DNA of 26,257 nt from a virus. Shown here one piece after another: positions 1 through 6,644 of this stretch. The notes beneath the pieces were generated by a model that was not told the origin of the DNA, did not search any database, and saw only the letters and a program-made list of their open reading frames with translations. The first letter of the stretch is position 1; each line of letters starts with the position of its first letter. The DNA lies in IMG/VR virus record IMGVR_UViG_3300009620_000042, positions 1 to 26,257 of that record; one strand, written 5' to 3'. The position numbers were made by a program, and so were the translations under genes.

Positions 1-1190
1 GGTTCCTGCTGTGAATAATCAGCTGAAAGCCACTGTTCCCCCTCCTCAGGAATGAAAATCTTTCTTATTTCTATACCCATTTCCCCCCTGATTGGAATCT
101 GCTGTAAGTTGGGACAGTACATGGAGAATCTTCCAGTAACCGTTCCCCCACTATCCCCCCTAATTTGATTTATATGTGCGTGTATCCTGTCATTGTGTAT
201 ATATTTGGCTATACCATCTATGAATGTACCCTGTAACTTGTTGAATATCCTCGCCTTGGTAATAAGACGTGGAAGCTCATGCTCGTGGGTTTCCAAGAAT
301 GTCTGGGTAAAACTGGGTGCCTTTGTTTTTTCCGTCATTGGATATTCCAAATTAAGGGAATTAAACGCCTTCGCGACTGACCTCGCTGACCACAAATCCA
401 CATAAGATCCTGTTAAGTCTTTCACTCTTTTTAAAATTTTTTTCTCTTTGTTTCTAAGCTTATTCTTTAGAGCAAAGGCTTTTGTCATGTCAACCCTCAC
501 TCCTTTCTTTGTCATATTGAATATGACGTTAATAAGGCGGCATTCTATGTCATAGATGCTCTGAAGAGATTCTTTTTCTATTTCAATCTTTAATCTTTCA
601 TGCAGTTGCAAAGTCAACCTTGCATCCGCTTCAGCGTATTCCCCCACAAATTGCGCGTTCATTTTGTACATCTCACTCTTGGGATCCAGTCCCAATTCAG
701 CCGCAGCTTTCTTGAGTGTTGCTTCGTTTTTGTACTCTCCTAGGTATTGGGACACTATGCTATTAAGTGTATATGAAAATCTATTCTCATCAATAAGGGC
801 TGACGCAATCATTGTATCATGTATGTATCCTTTTACTTCTATTCCTATTCTCCACAGCCACCCAATGTCATACTGCGCATTATGAAACACTTTGTCTATT
901 GAATCGTCTTCACATACAGATTTAATGTATTTTAGGACAGCTTCCTTGTCCATGTTTCCGCCACCATCATGATCAATGGGATAATAGGCACTGAAATGTC
1001 CATCAGATATGGCAATACCTATAACCTTTCCTATGCCTCGTGGCCAACCTGGGCCCATTTTCTTCAGATCTGTATCGCAAGTCTCCAAGTCCACAGCCAC
1101 TACGGGTCTTTCCTTCATGGATGGAAATTCAGTAGGATGAACCCACTCTGATTTTATAGTGTTAGCAAAGATAAATTCATTTTGTTTCAT
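1..1190 (-). CDS. DNA polymerase, family A, with 3'-5' proofreading domain (C-terminal part beyond the window)
   Basis: Replicative polymerase of the phage. The reading frame starts at ATG 1190 and stays open for 396 codons to the left edge, so the gene is cut by the window. The N-terminal half is a DnaQ-like exonuclease: Exo I DLET (D34, E36), Exo II HNAQYD (103-108) and Exo III YAEAD (Y185, D189), so proofreading looks intact. The polymerase domain begins with the template-binding stretch VTGRFS...NLQQIP (351-366) and motif A, SADYSQQE (389-396), where the window ends. The fingers (O helix) and motif C are not visible. The start is preceded by AAGGA and overlaps the end of the DUF3310 gene by 14 bp, so it is the last visible gene of the replication operon. 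The family assignment is certain; which phage subgroup it belongs to is not. Confidence 0.95.
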   Translation of the reverse strand, partial: MKQNEFIFANTIKSEWVHPTEFPSMKERPVVAVDLETCDTDLKKMGPGWPRGIGKVIGIAISDGHFSAYYPIDHDGGGNMDKEAVLKYIKSVCEDDSIDKVFHNAQYDIGWLWRIGIEVKGYIHDTMIASALIDENRFSYTLNSIVSQYLGEYKNEATLKKAAAELGLDPKSEMYKMNAQFVGEYAEADARLTLQLHERLKIEIEKESLQSIYDIECRLINVIFNMTKKGVRVDMTKAFALKNKLRNKEKKILKRVKDLTGSYVDLWSARSVAKAFNSLNLEYPMTEKTKAPSFTQTFLETHEHELPRLITKARIFNKLQGTFIDGIAKYIHNDRIHAHINQIRGDSGGTVTGRFSMYCPNLQQIPIRGEMGIEIRKIFIPEEGEQWLSADYSQQE

Positions 1191-1467
1191 TTTTTTCCTT
1201 ATTGAGTTTTTTGATATGTTTTCTGGTCACTTCTCCCATTAGCTCACCGCGAGATTTCTTGGGGGTGTACTGATCTTCCAAGAGCAATTCAGCATAGTGG
1301 ATAACTTTTTCCACGTCCTGTTTTCCCCCCTTGATACTGTGCCTGGTGATATACTTGACAATGTTTCCTTCATACCAACCAAGCTTATTCTTAACGATAT
1401 AGTGGCTAGGCTGGATTGCCATTCTTTTATAATGGTCTCCTCCTATCTGTTTTTTATGGGCACTCAT
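1177..1467 (-). CDS. DUF3310 family phage protein
   Basis: Protein of 96 aa with the typical DUF3310 layout: GGDHYK near the start (residues 9-14), then IQPSHYI, then GNIVKYITRH and a helix ending in HYAELLLE. The family is widespread in phages and usually lies among DNA replication or nucleotide genes. It is sometimes annotated as a nucleotide kinase-like protein, but no P-loop is visible here and its biochemical role is not established. The C-terminus is rich in lysine. The start ATG overlaps the helicase stop as ATGA (1464-1467), and the end overlaps the polymerase start by 14 bp, so translation is probably coupled to both neighbours. Confidence 0.85.
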   Translation of the reverse strand: MSAHKKQIGGDHYKRMAIQPSHYIVKNKLGWYEGNIVKYITRHSIKGGKQDVEKVIHYAELLLEDQYTPKKSRGELMGEVTRKHIKKLNKEKNETK

Positions 1468-2969
1468 ATTTTGAATCCCCCATAGTTTTGTGGTTCTATT
1501 ATATGCAGTTGTTCTTTTGCGCGTGTTACCCCCACATAAAAGACTCTGTGCGTATCGTCTGGATTGACTTCCATTTCCTCCCTGTTGGCGCGGGAAAGAT
1601 CCGTGAACAGCATAACGTTATCACACTCTCCACCCTTGGCCATGTGAATGGTGCTTAAGTTAATGAGAGGATCAGAGGATAAAGTCTTGTTAACCTTTTC
1701 CAACGATCGTATGTACTCTATATTTCTATTTCCTATTTTCTCAAACACCACATCCCAAGGCGTGCCGGACGCACACAATCCATGGTGCATCGTTAATTCT
1801 TCAACACCATACATTTTATCTTCACTTAATGTGTTCAAATTCTTATAGCCCCTTTCAACACCAATCTTGGTTGGTAGGTAACTGTATATGTAAGATACCT
1901 CATCATAGGAAAGTTCATCACCCTCGTTCAGTTTTTTCCATGCATCTATGGCTGACAGTATTTCTTTCTTGACTGGAAGCTTATTATTTTTCTTGTATGC
2001 CAATCCCTGTTGTCTTAGGTTTTCCTCAATCTCATTCAACATATATCCGCACGGAGCCAGGACAAGCCATTTTCCTATGCTTAAATCAATGGGATCAGGA
2101 TATGCATGTAATTCAGCTACACCATGTACATTTCTTGGCAGCCATTCCTTATCCCTTCTATTGTCTATTCTTTTTACTATCGAGTCCGCAATTCTGTGAA
2201 CAGCGCGAGGACATCTATAAGAGTGTTTAAGGATGGTTACATTCCCTTCCATATTTATGAAATGTTCAATACTAGCGCCTGCCCACCTAAAGATGGCTTG
2301 GTCATCATCCCCGCTTATGTAAACTCTCTTGGCATTCTTCCATATTTTGGAGCACATTTTCCACTGTAAATTGGTTAGATCCTGTGCTTCATCAATGAAT
2401 ACCACTTCCAACTTTGGGGTAGGTCCCGTCTCGATCCACAGAGAAAGCATGTCAGTGAAATCATGCTTGTTATTACCATGTTTATAATCCTCTAACGCCC
2501 TGTAAGCCATTAATAGCTCATACCAGTTAAAATTAAAATTATGTTTATTATAGAATTCTTCCAGTTCCATGCATTGATTTCTGCATTTATTTATTTCCCT
2601 TAATAGCTTGTTGTCTGTTGTAATTATTCCTGTATCTTCCCAGTCCTGAGTGACAAATTCCAGGTCAACACCAGACTCAGCCGAGAATGATTTGTAATCT
2701 TTTGGGTTCATTATTTCCGTTTTTGCCATTCCTAGTTGCCTTTTTCCAAATGCGTGTAGTGTACAGAAGTAAGGCAAGTCATCATCAGTCAAGCTAAATT
2801 TTTCTTTGGCCCTATCACGTGCTTCATTAGTAGCTTTGGTAGTAAAACTGAAGAATCCAATTTCATTTGAATCAGCAGTCTTCTCCTTTAGCTCCCGGTC
2901 CACTATCCGCAGAAGTTCCTCAGTTTTCCCCGTGCCGGGTGGGCCTAGTATGATGTTAATTTCTGGCAT
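1464..2969 (-). CDS. UvrD/PcrA-like superfamily 1 DNA helicase
   Basis: ATP-driven 3'-5' type helicase, 501 aa, shorter than bacterial UvrD (about 720 aa). Motifs in order: Walker A GPPGTGKT (9-16), the Ia region SFTTKATNEAR (41-51), Walker B IDEAQD (192-197), motif III GDDDQAIFRWAG (220-231), motif IV HSYRCP (249-254), motif V STIHMAKGGECD (439-450) and motif VI VFYVGVTRAKEQL (476-488). All catalytic residues appear present. An upstream TTG would give 16 extra residues, but ATG 2969 starts just before the conserved P-loop strand. A GGAGGAG sits 13 nt upstream, longer than usual spacing. It lies between the HNH and DUF3310 genes, overlapping both by a few bases. It probably supports phage replication or recombination; it could instead act in repair. 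Confidence 0.93.
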   Translation of the reverse strand: MPEINIILGPPGTGKTEELLRIVDRELKEKTADSNEIGFFSFTTKATNEARDRAKEKFSLTDDDLPYFCTLHAFGKRQLGMAKTEIMNPKDYKSFSAESGVDLEFVTQDWEDTGIITTDNKLLREINKCRNQCMELEEFYNKHNFNFNWYELLMAYRALEDYKHGNNKHDFTDMLSLWIETGPTPKLEVVFIDEAQDLTNLQWKMCSKIWKNAKRVYISGDDDQAIFRWAGASIEHFINMEGNVTILKHSYRCPRAVHRIADSIVKRIDNRRDKEWLPRNVHGVAELHAYPDPIDLSIGKWLVLAPCGYMLNEIEENLRQQGLAYKKNNKLPVKKEILSAIDAWKKLNEGDELSYDEVSYIYSYLPTKIGVERGYKNLNTLSEDKMYGVEELTMHHGLCASGTPWDVVFEKIGNRNIEYIRSLEKVNKTLSSDPLINLSTIHMAKGGECDNVMLFTDLSRANREEMEVNPDDTHRVFYVGVTRAKEQLHIIEPQNYGGFKI

Positions 2970-3375
2970 CTCTAATTCTTTTCTCCTCCGTTCTATGACA
3001 ATTGGCGCATAGTACAATGCATTTCATCCATTCTTTTTTCATTTTCTTAAACTGTTGCCAACTTGTTCTCCAAAAAGAAGAGACAGGTCTTTCTTTTTTT
3101 TCTGGATTTATATGGTGATAGTCTAACCTTTCTGGATATTTTTTAAATTTTTTATTGCAGTGAGAACACCCAAGTTTGGTTTTGGATGCATTATACAAAG
3201 CTGTTATTGCATCATAAACTTTTTTCTTATTAGCTTTGTGATATGACCTTTGCCTTTCAAATGCTTCAGGACTTCTAAAATCTGCATACTTCTTTCCTCT
3301 TTTCATAGTGTATCCAACAAATATATATCCATCTTCTCTTTTATCACCGTATTTTAAGTTAGAACGGTATGTCAT
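2956..3375 (-). CDS. HNH endonuclease, probably free-standing (homing type)
   Basis: Small basic protein of 139 aa with a zinc-stabilised HNH nuclease fold in its second half: CSHC (C70, C73), catalytic DYHHINP (85-91) and CANCHR (C123, C126, H127). The N-terminal half (GYIFVGYTMKRGKKYADF) is probably a DNA-recognition part. An upstream TTG is possible, but ATG 3375 has a strong GGGAGGA five bases upstream and is preferred. The gene sits between primase and helicase, with its first codons overlapping the primase end (17 bp) and its last ones the helicase start (14 bp). Its base composition is richer in A+T than the primase (19 G+C in bases 3121-3180 against 28 in 3601-3660, hand-counted). That fits a gene acquired by insertion into the replication operon. 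A packaging-linked HNH role is less likely at this location. Confidence 0.88.
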   Translation of the reverse strand: MTYRSNLKYGDKREDGYIFVGYTMKRGKKYADFRSPEAFERQRSYHKANKKKVYDAITALYNASKTKLGCSHCNKKFKKYPERLDYHHINPEKKERPVSSFWRTSWQQFKKMKKEWMKCIVLCANCHRTEEKRIRDARN

Positions 3376-4903
3376 CTTTTTCCTCCCTATCAAACTCTGA
3401 GTCCTGTTTAGGAAAGGCCGGAATGCCCCATACGTTCACGCCCTTGCCCTTGATCTTGAAGAATTCCGATCTGAATCCTTTTATGTTTTGTATTTCCGCT
3501 ATGATCTGTCCTGTGTTGCTGAAATGGTTGAATTTCTGCCTGATAAGATAGGCGTGGAGGTCCTGAAGCCTGAAATAGGTTATATTGTAGTCCTTCGCTT
3601 CGGAATCGTCCTGTGTCCACGGTCTTCTTATGAGTATTTGTCCTTTGTTTTTTGCCTGCGCCCGATCAGTACAGAACTCCTGGAGGTGAGCCATGAACTG
3701 TCCGGACACAGATCCGTCACTGGAAACTTTGGTAATTTGAGCCTTTTTCATTTTCTCATTTACGAGTTTTTGCCAGTCAGACGTCTTCATCAACGGAGGC
3801 ATAATGGTCAATACGTCCATTGCGCGCCGCTGAAACTTTGTTTGTATCTGTAATTCCTCAGTGCTTAATTGAATCTTGTAGTCATCTTCATCAGGCTTAT
3901 CATTGGGAATTTCAAGGAACCACTGTGGGGGCTTCGTATCCAGCTTGGTCAGTTCCCCCAATGCCTGGGCCAAATCGCTGCCATCTATTCCGTATTTCCT
4001 GAGCTTGCATATGATGGAATTGCAGTAGGAAACTATTGGCTGATCCTTGCACTTATAGTTATAATCTTTCTTGTTGAGTTGTGATACTACAACGGTTACT
4101 TCCTTGTGATCCAATGGTGGTTCCATATATTTCTGATTATATTTTTCCAGTAAATTCTCCCAATTTGTGGGGTCGAACTTTCTCAGGTAAACTCCAATGT
4201 TAAATAGACCGTTGTTGCGTGTTCCTTCCGGAAATCCTTGATCACACAGTGCCTGCAGGCACGGTGGTCCATCCTTGATGGCCTCGTCATCAACACTCAC
4301 TTTTACCTTGTCTATGTCTTCCACGCTGTACTTGTCGTACATCGCATAAAATTCCTTTAACGTTGCTGGCTCCCCATTATTCTTGATGGCAAACCTAACT
4401 GTCTTTCTTGCATGGTAATAGGGAAGATTAAGGAAATTTCCCACGTCCCCCTTTTCCGGCTGAATGCCGGATTGTTTTGGAAATATTTCTGATTTTGATT
4501 GACCTAGTAGCGCCGCAATTGCGGAAAGCTTATTTTTCATGGTCTTGGATGCAATCGTATTTTTCATAAAGAGGAAGATGTGAGCTCCTCCACTCTTTGA
4601 CTTGCAGTGCACTAATGGTAATTTTAATTTTCTGATTTTGATAATAAGACTATGGTGATCAATAGGATAATCATCAATATCAATGCATCCCCACTTAGTA
4701 GTATTATCAGCCCTAATAGGAATAATCCCAAGAGACGGACCCTCACCCTTGAGGTGTTTTTCCCAGAGTTCATCGGTTACCTCCCTTCTGACAACAGAAG
4801 ATTTGCCTTGTTGCTTACCGTCAGCACGTGCCCCATTGGGTTGGTGCTGACCGTAAGCTATATCCAAACCTTCAAATATGAACTTGAATTTCTCAACTTC
4901 CAC
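3359..4903 (-). CDS. Archaeo-eukaryotic-type (AEP) DNA primase, SSB-like C-terminal tip
   Basis: Protein of 514 aa, probably the phage primase. The N-terminal domain has AEP motifs: metal-binding IDIDDYP (74-80; D75, D77) and SGGAHIFLF (104-112; H108), preceded by SLGIIPIR. This resembles primase-polymerase-like AEP domains rather than TOPRIM (DnaG or T7 gp4) primases. The C-terminal half is not recognised and may be a helical or winged-helix domain. The protein ends in EEKDDIPF, an acidic tail like that of bacterial SSB. The start is GTG with GGAGG a few bases upstream. The gene lies 21 bp after the ssDNA-binding candidate and just before the HNH gene. No helicase motifs were seen inside it, so it is not a primase-helicase fusion. 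The primase call is fairly safe; the subfamily is uncertain. Confidence 0.8.
   Translation of the reverse strand: MEVEKFKFIFEGLDIAYGQHQPNGARADGKQQGKSSVVRREVTDELWEKHLKGEGPSLGIIPIRADNTTKWGCIDIDDYPIDHHSLIIKIRKLKLPLVHCKSKSGGAHIFLFMKNTIASKTMKNKLSAIAALLGQSKSEIFPKQSGIQPEKGDVGNFLNLPYYHARKTVRFAIKNNGEPATLKEFYAMYDKYSVEDIDKVKVSVDDEAIKDGPPCLQALCDQGFPEGTRNNGLFNIGVYLRKFDPTNWENLLEKYNQKYMEPPLDHKEVTVVVSQLNKKDYNYKCKDQPIVSYCNSIICKLRKYGIDGSDLAQALGELTKLDTKPPQWFLEIPNDKPDEDDYKIQLSTEELQIQTKFQRRAMDVLTIMPPLMKTSDWQKLVNEKMKKAQITKVSSDGSVSGQFMAHLQEFCTDRAQAKNKGQILIRRPWTQDDSEAKDYNITYFRLQDLHAYLIRQKFNHFSNTGQIIAEIQNIKGFRSEFFKIKGKGVNVWGIPAFPKQDSEFDREEKDDIPF
3381..3387 (-). promoter_or_regulatory. Ribosome binding site that fixes the HNH start
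   Basis: GGGAGGA on the minus strand, five bases before ATG 3375 and inside the end of the primase gene. It favours ATG 3375 over the TTG at 3393, which has no such element at a proper distance. Confidence 0.7.
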
Positions 4904-4924
4904 AAAACCTCCAATAGATATCCC

Positions 4925-5704
4925 TTAAAAAGGAATATCTACGTTGCTTTCAGTTGTCTGCGGTTTTGCGATTGATTTTGGTTCTTCCGGTTTTGCTTCT
5001 ACTGCACCACTTGATGCGGCAGTAGAAAATGCTTTACCTTCACCGTAAACGGAAGCGTCAGTTACCTGATCCCCCTTTTCTACTTGGAAGCCAAACCAGC
5101 TACCTCGATCATTTGATTCACCTACCGTTGTTATTTTGTAGGTAAAGGCATATGTTGGAGGCGTAAACATCCCAGATGGACCCTTAATTTTTTGTGACAG
5201 CATCAGGCTGTTCCAACGTCTGCTTTTCTTAAGCTGACTTGAAGCCATGCTGATCACGGCATTTTGGTATCCACCATTTATTTTAGCCAATACATAATGA
5301 TAAGCTGTTTGAACAATATGGTTGCCGTTGTCAAGTACATATCTTCCGGTCATTGGATCCCTAGCTGCTTTTCCTAGAATGCCACTGTCGGCACTATGGG
5401 AAGCAATAAATCCTCCACCCTGTTCACGAGCTTTCCATTCAACATATCTTAGGTGATAAAAAACGGGAATGACAGTTAATTCAGGAAATGTTTCCTGGGT
5501 AACTGTATTATACAGTTGACCAGCTTTTGCTGTTTCAATGTATTCCGCTTTTGATGGGTTTATTTGAGGGCTTCCGGATTGAAGGATAGTTATGTAGGGG
5601 ATAGCTGTATCCCTTGAAAGATCCAACGCTCCAAAGCCACTTGTGATTTTAGAGTCCGCGGCAATTGTTGCCACGTCGACTGAATTATTAGTTTTTTTAT
5701 TCAT
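4925..5704 (-). CDS. Putative phage single-stranded DNA-binding protein
   Basis: Protein of 259 aa. The main body (about 30-215) is rich in beta-forming and aromatic residues: IPYITILQSGSPQ (35-47), then VIPVFYHLRYVEW and SWFGFQVEKG. It is followed by a low-complexity linker rich in A, E, K and P, and an end in NVDIPF. A compact beta domain, a flexible acidic linker and a hydrophobic tip is the layout of ssDNA-binding proteins such as bacterial SSB and T7 gp2.5, and the neighbours are primase and helicase genes. I do not recognise a specific named family, and OB-fold membership is inference. The start at ATG 5704 has GAGGA about eight bases upstream. Confidence 0.6.
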   Translation of the reverse strand: MNKKTNNSVDVATIAADSKITSGFGALDLSRDTAIPYITILQSGSPQINPSKAEYIETAKAGQLYNTVTQETFPELTVIPVFYHLRYVEWKAREQGGGFIASHSADSGILGKAARDPMTGRYVLDNGNHIVQTAYHYVLAKINGGYQNAVISMASSQLKKSRRWNSLMLSQKIKGPSGMFTPPTYAFTYKITTVGESNDRGSWFGFQVEKGDQVTDASVYGEGKAFSTAASSGAVEAKPEEPKSIAKPQTTESNVDIPF

Positions 5705-5725
5705 TAGTATTTCCTCTTTAAGTTA

Positions 5726-6274
5726 TTAAGATTTAATAGTTGTTTTTTGTCCTACATACGCCCCTAACAGATCCATCGGTAATTTCTTACCGGATTCATG
5801 TTGTTCACGTACAAAGGCGCGAAGGGTGGAAGGTTCGACCCACTCGCGTTGTGAAGACTCATATCCCTCTTTATTCAAGTGTTCCAAAAGTCCTCTAGCT
5901 TTCTCATCTTCATTCCTCCCAAAGCTACAAGAGACTTGGTTCTTTACTAAATCACCAAATCCGTTGTTCCTTAACCAAGCATAAGCCATTGCCTTTTTTT
6001 CTGGCTTGATGGAAGCGCCATAATAGTCCTTAACGGATATTAACCTTCCATCTGCTAGTTTTAATTCTGATAAACCTACTTCCGCAAAAAGACTAGGAAG
6101 AACTTCTTCCGATAGTTTTTTCTTATAGTCTTCTTTCTTTTTTAATTGTTCCTTTATATCGTTTATTTCTTTATCTGTTTCTGCAACATCCGTTGCAACT
6201 GCACCAATCCTGCCTAAATTATCTTGGGGTACACCCTCGACATCCTTTGCCATTTGATTTACTAAATTATTCAT
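5726..6274 (-). CDS. Unknown phage protein with N-terminal coiled coil
   Basis: Protein of 182 aa that I do not recognise by name. Residues about 30-60 are strongly charged and heptad-like (DKEINDIKEQLKKKEDYKKK), predicting a coiled coil. They are followed by a compact region with LKLADGRLISVKDYYGASI and a C-terminal stretch STLRAFVREQHESGKKLP that looks like an ordered helix. It has no membrane segment or known catalytic motif. The start ATG 6274 lies inside the end of the preceding gene (8-bp overlap) with AAGGAAAA upstream. Its place ahead of the ssDNA-binding and primase genes suggests a replication, recombination or early host-takeover role, but that is only context. Confidence 0.75.
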   Translation of the reverse strand: MNNLVNQMAKDVEGVPQDNLGRIGAVATDVAETDKEINDIKEQLKKKEDYKKKLSEEVLPSLFAEVGLSELKLADGRLISVKDYYGASIKPEKKAMAYAWLRNNGFGDLVKNQVSCSFGRNEDEKARGLLEHLNKEGYESSQREWVEPSTLRAFVREQHESGKKLPMDLLGAYVGQKTTIKS

Positions 6275-6581
6275 GTTTTCCTTTCAAGTCTATTTCTATA
6301 TCATAATATCTTGTTTCGTTGCGGTCCCACTTCAGTACCTTGAAGCGTCCGTTGTTGTGTTCTGCAGCAATTGCTCCTGCAACCGCTATTATAGCAGGAT
6401 CTCCGATTAAAAGCAAGTAGTCATTATCATTAAAATCCCTCAATTCTTTTTGAAGCTTAAATGTTAAAGGACTGGATGATAAAATCATCTGTTTATTGTC
6501 AGGAAGAACAATTTTTAAATCACCAAACTTTTCAGCTGACCTTATATTTCTTCCCATTTCTTGCAAAACGTAAACTGTCAT
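6267..6581 (-). CDS. Unknown small early phage protein
   Basis: Protein of 104 aa, first gene of the leftward replication operon. Features seen: an N-terminal strand MTVYVLQEMGRNI, a FGDLKIVLP segment, an acidic patch DFNDNDYLLLIGDP, an alanine-rich hydrophobic helix (AIIAVAGAIAAEH) and a C-terminal basic strand FKVLKWDRNE. The alanine-rich stretch is too short and amphipathic to call a membrane segment. I recall similar short proteins next to replication genes in marine phages, but cannot assign a function. It sits about 14 bases downstream of the predicted transcription start of the leftward promoter, so its leader would be very short. Confidence 0.75.
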   Translation of the reverse strand: MTVYVLQEMGRNIRSAEKFGDLKIVLPDNKQMILSSSPLTFKLQKELRDFNDNDYLLLIGDPAIIAVAGAIAAEHNNGRFKVLKWDRNETRYYDIEIDLKGKHE

Positions 6582-6592
6582 AATTTTATTTC

Positions 6593-6621
6593 TTGATTTG
6601 TATTATATCATATGTTATAAT
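6593..6621 (+). promoter_or_regulatory. Sigma70-like promoter for the SNF2 helicase gene
   Basis: Plus strand: -35 TTGATT (6593-6598), 17-bp spacer, -10 TATAAT (6616-6621) preceded by TGT, an extended -10. Predicted start near 6628, giving a leader of under 20 bases before ATG 6645. It overlaps the leftward promoter almost completely. Confidence 0.8.
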
Positions 6622-6623
6622 AC
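6600..6623. repeat. Near-perfect 24-bp palindrome spanning both -10 elements
   Basis: Bases 6600-6623 pair with themselves at 11 of 12 positions, centred on CATATG at 6609-6614. The arms contain the two opposing TATAAT boxes. It could be a binding site for a symmetric repressor or simply the result of two mirrored extended -10 boxes; the sequence alone cannot decide. Confidence 0.7.
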
Positions 6624-6630
6624 GAGTCAA
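6602..6630 (-). promoter_or_regulatory. Sigma70-like promoter for the leftward replication operon
   Basis: Minus strand: -35 TTGACT (6625-6630), 17-bp spacer, -10 TATAAT (6602-6607) preceded by TGA, that is an extended -10. Transcription should start near 6595, just ahead of ATG 6581. It matches the bacterial consensus at nearly every position, pointing to use of host RNA polymerase. Confidence 0.8.
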
Positions 6631-6644
6631 CATTAGAAATAGGA

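Noticed and set aside
193-1151. Rightward frames within the polymerase region
   Set aside because: The opposite strand carries an unmistakable family A polymerase with all Exo motifs; the rightward frames are shadows.
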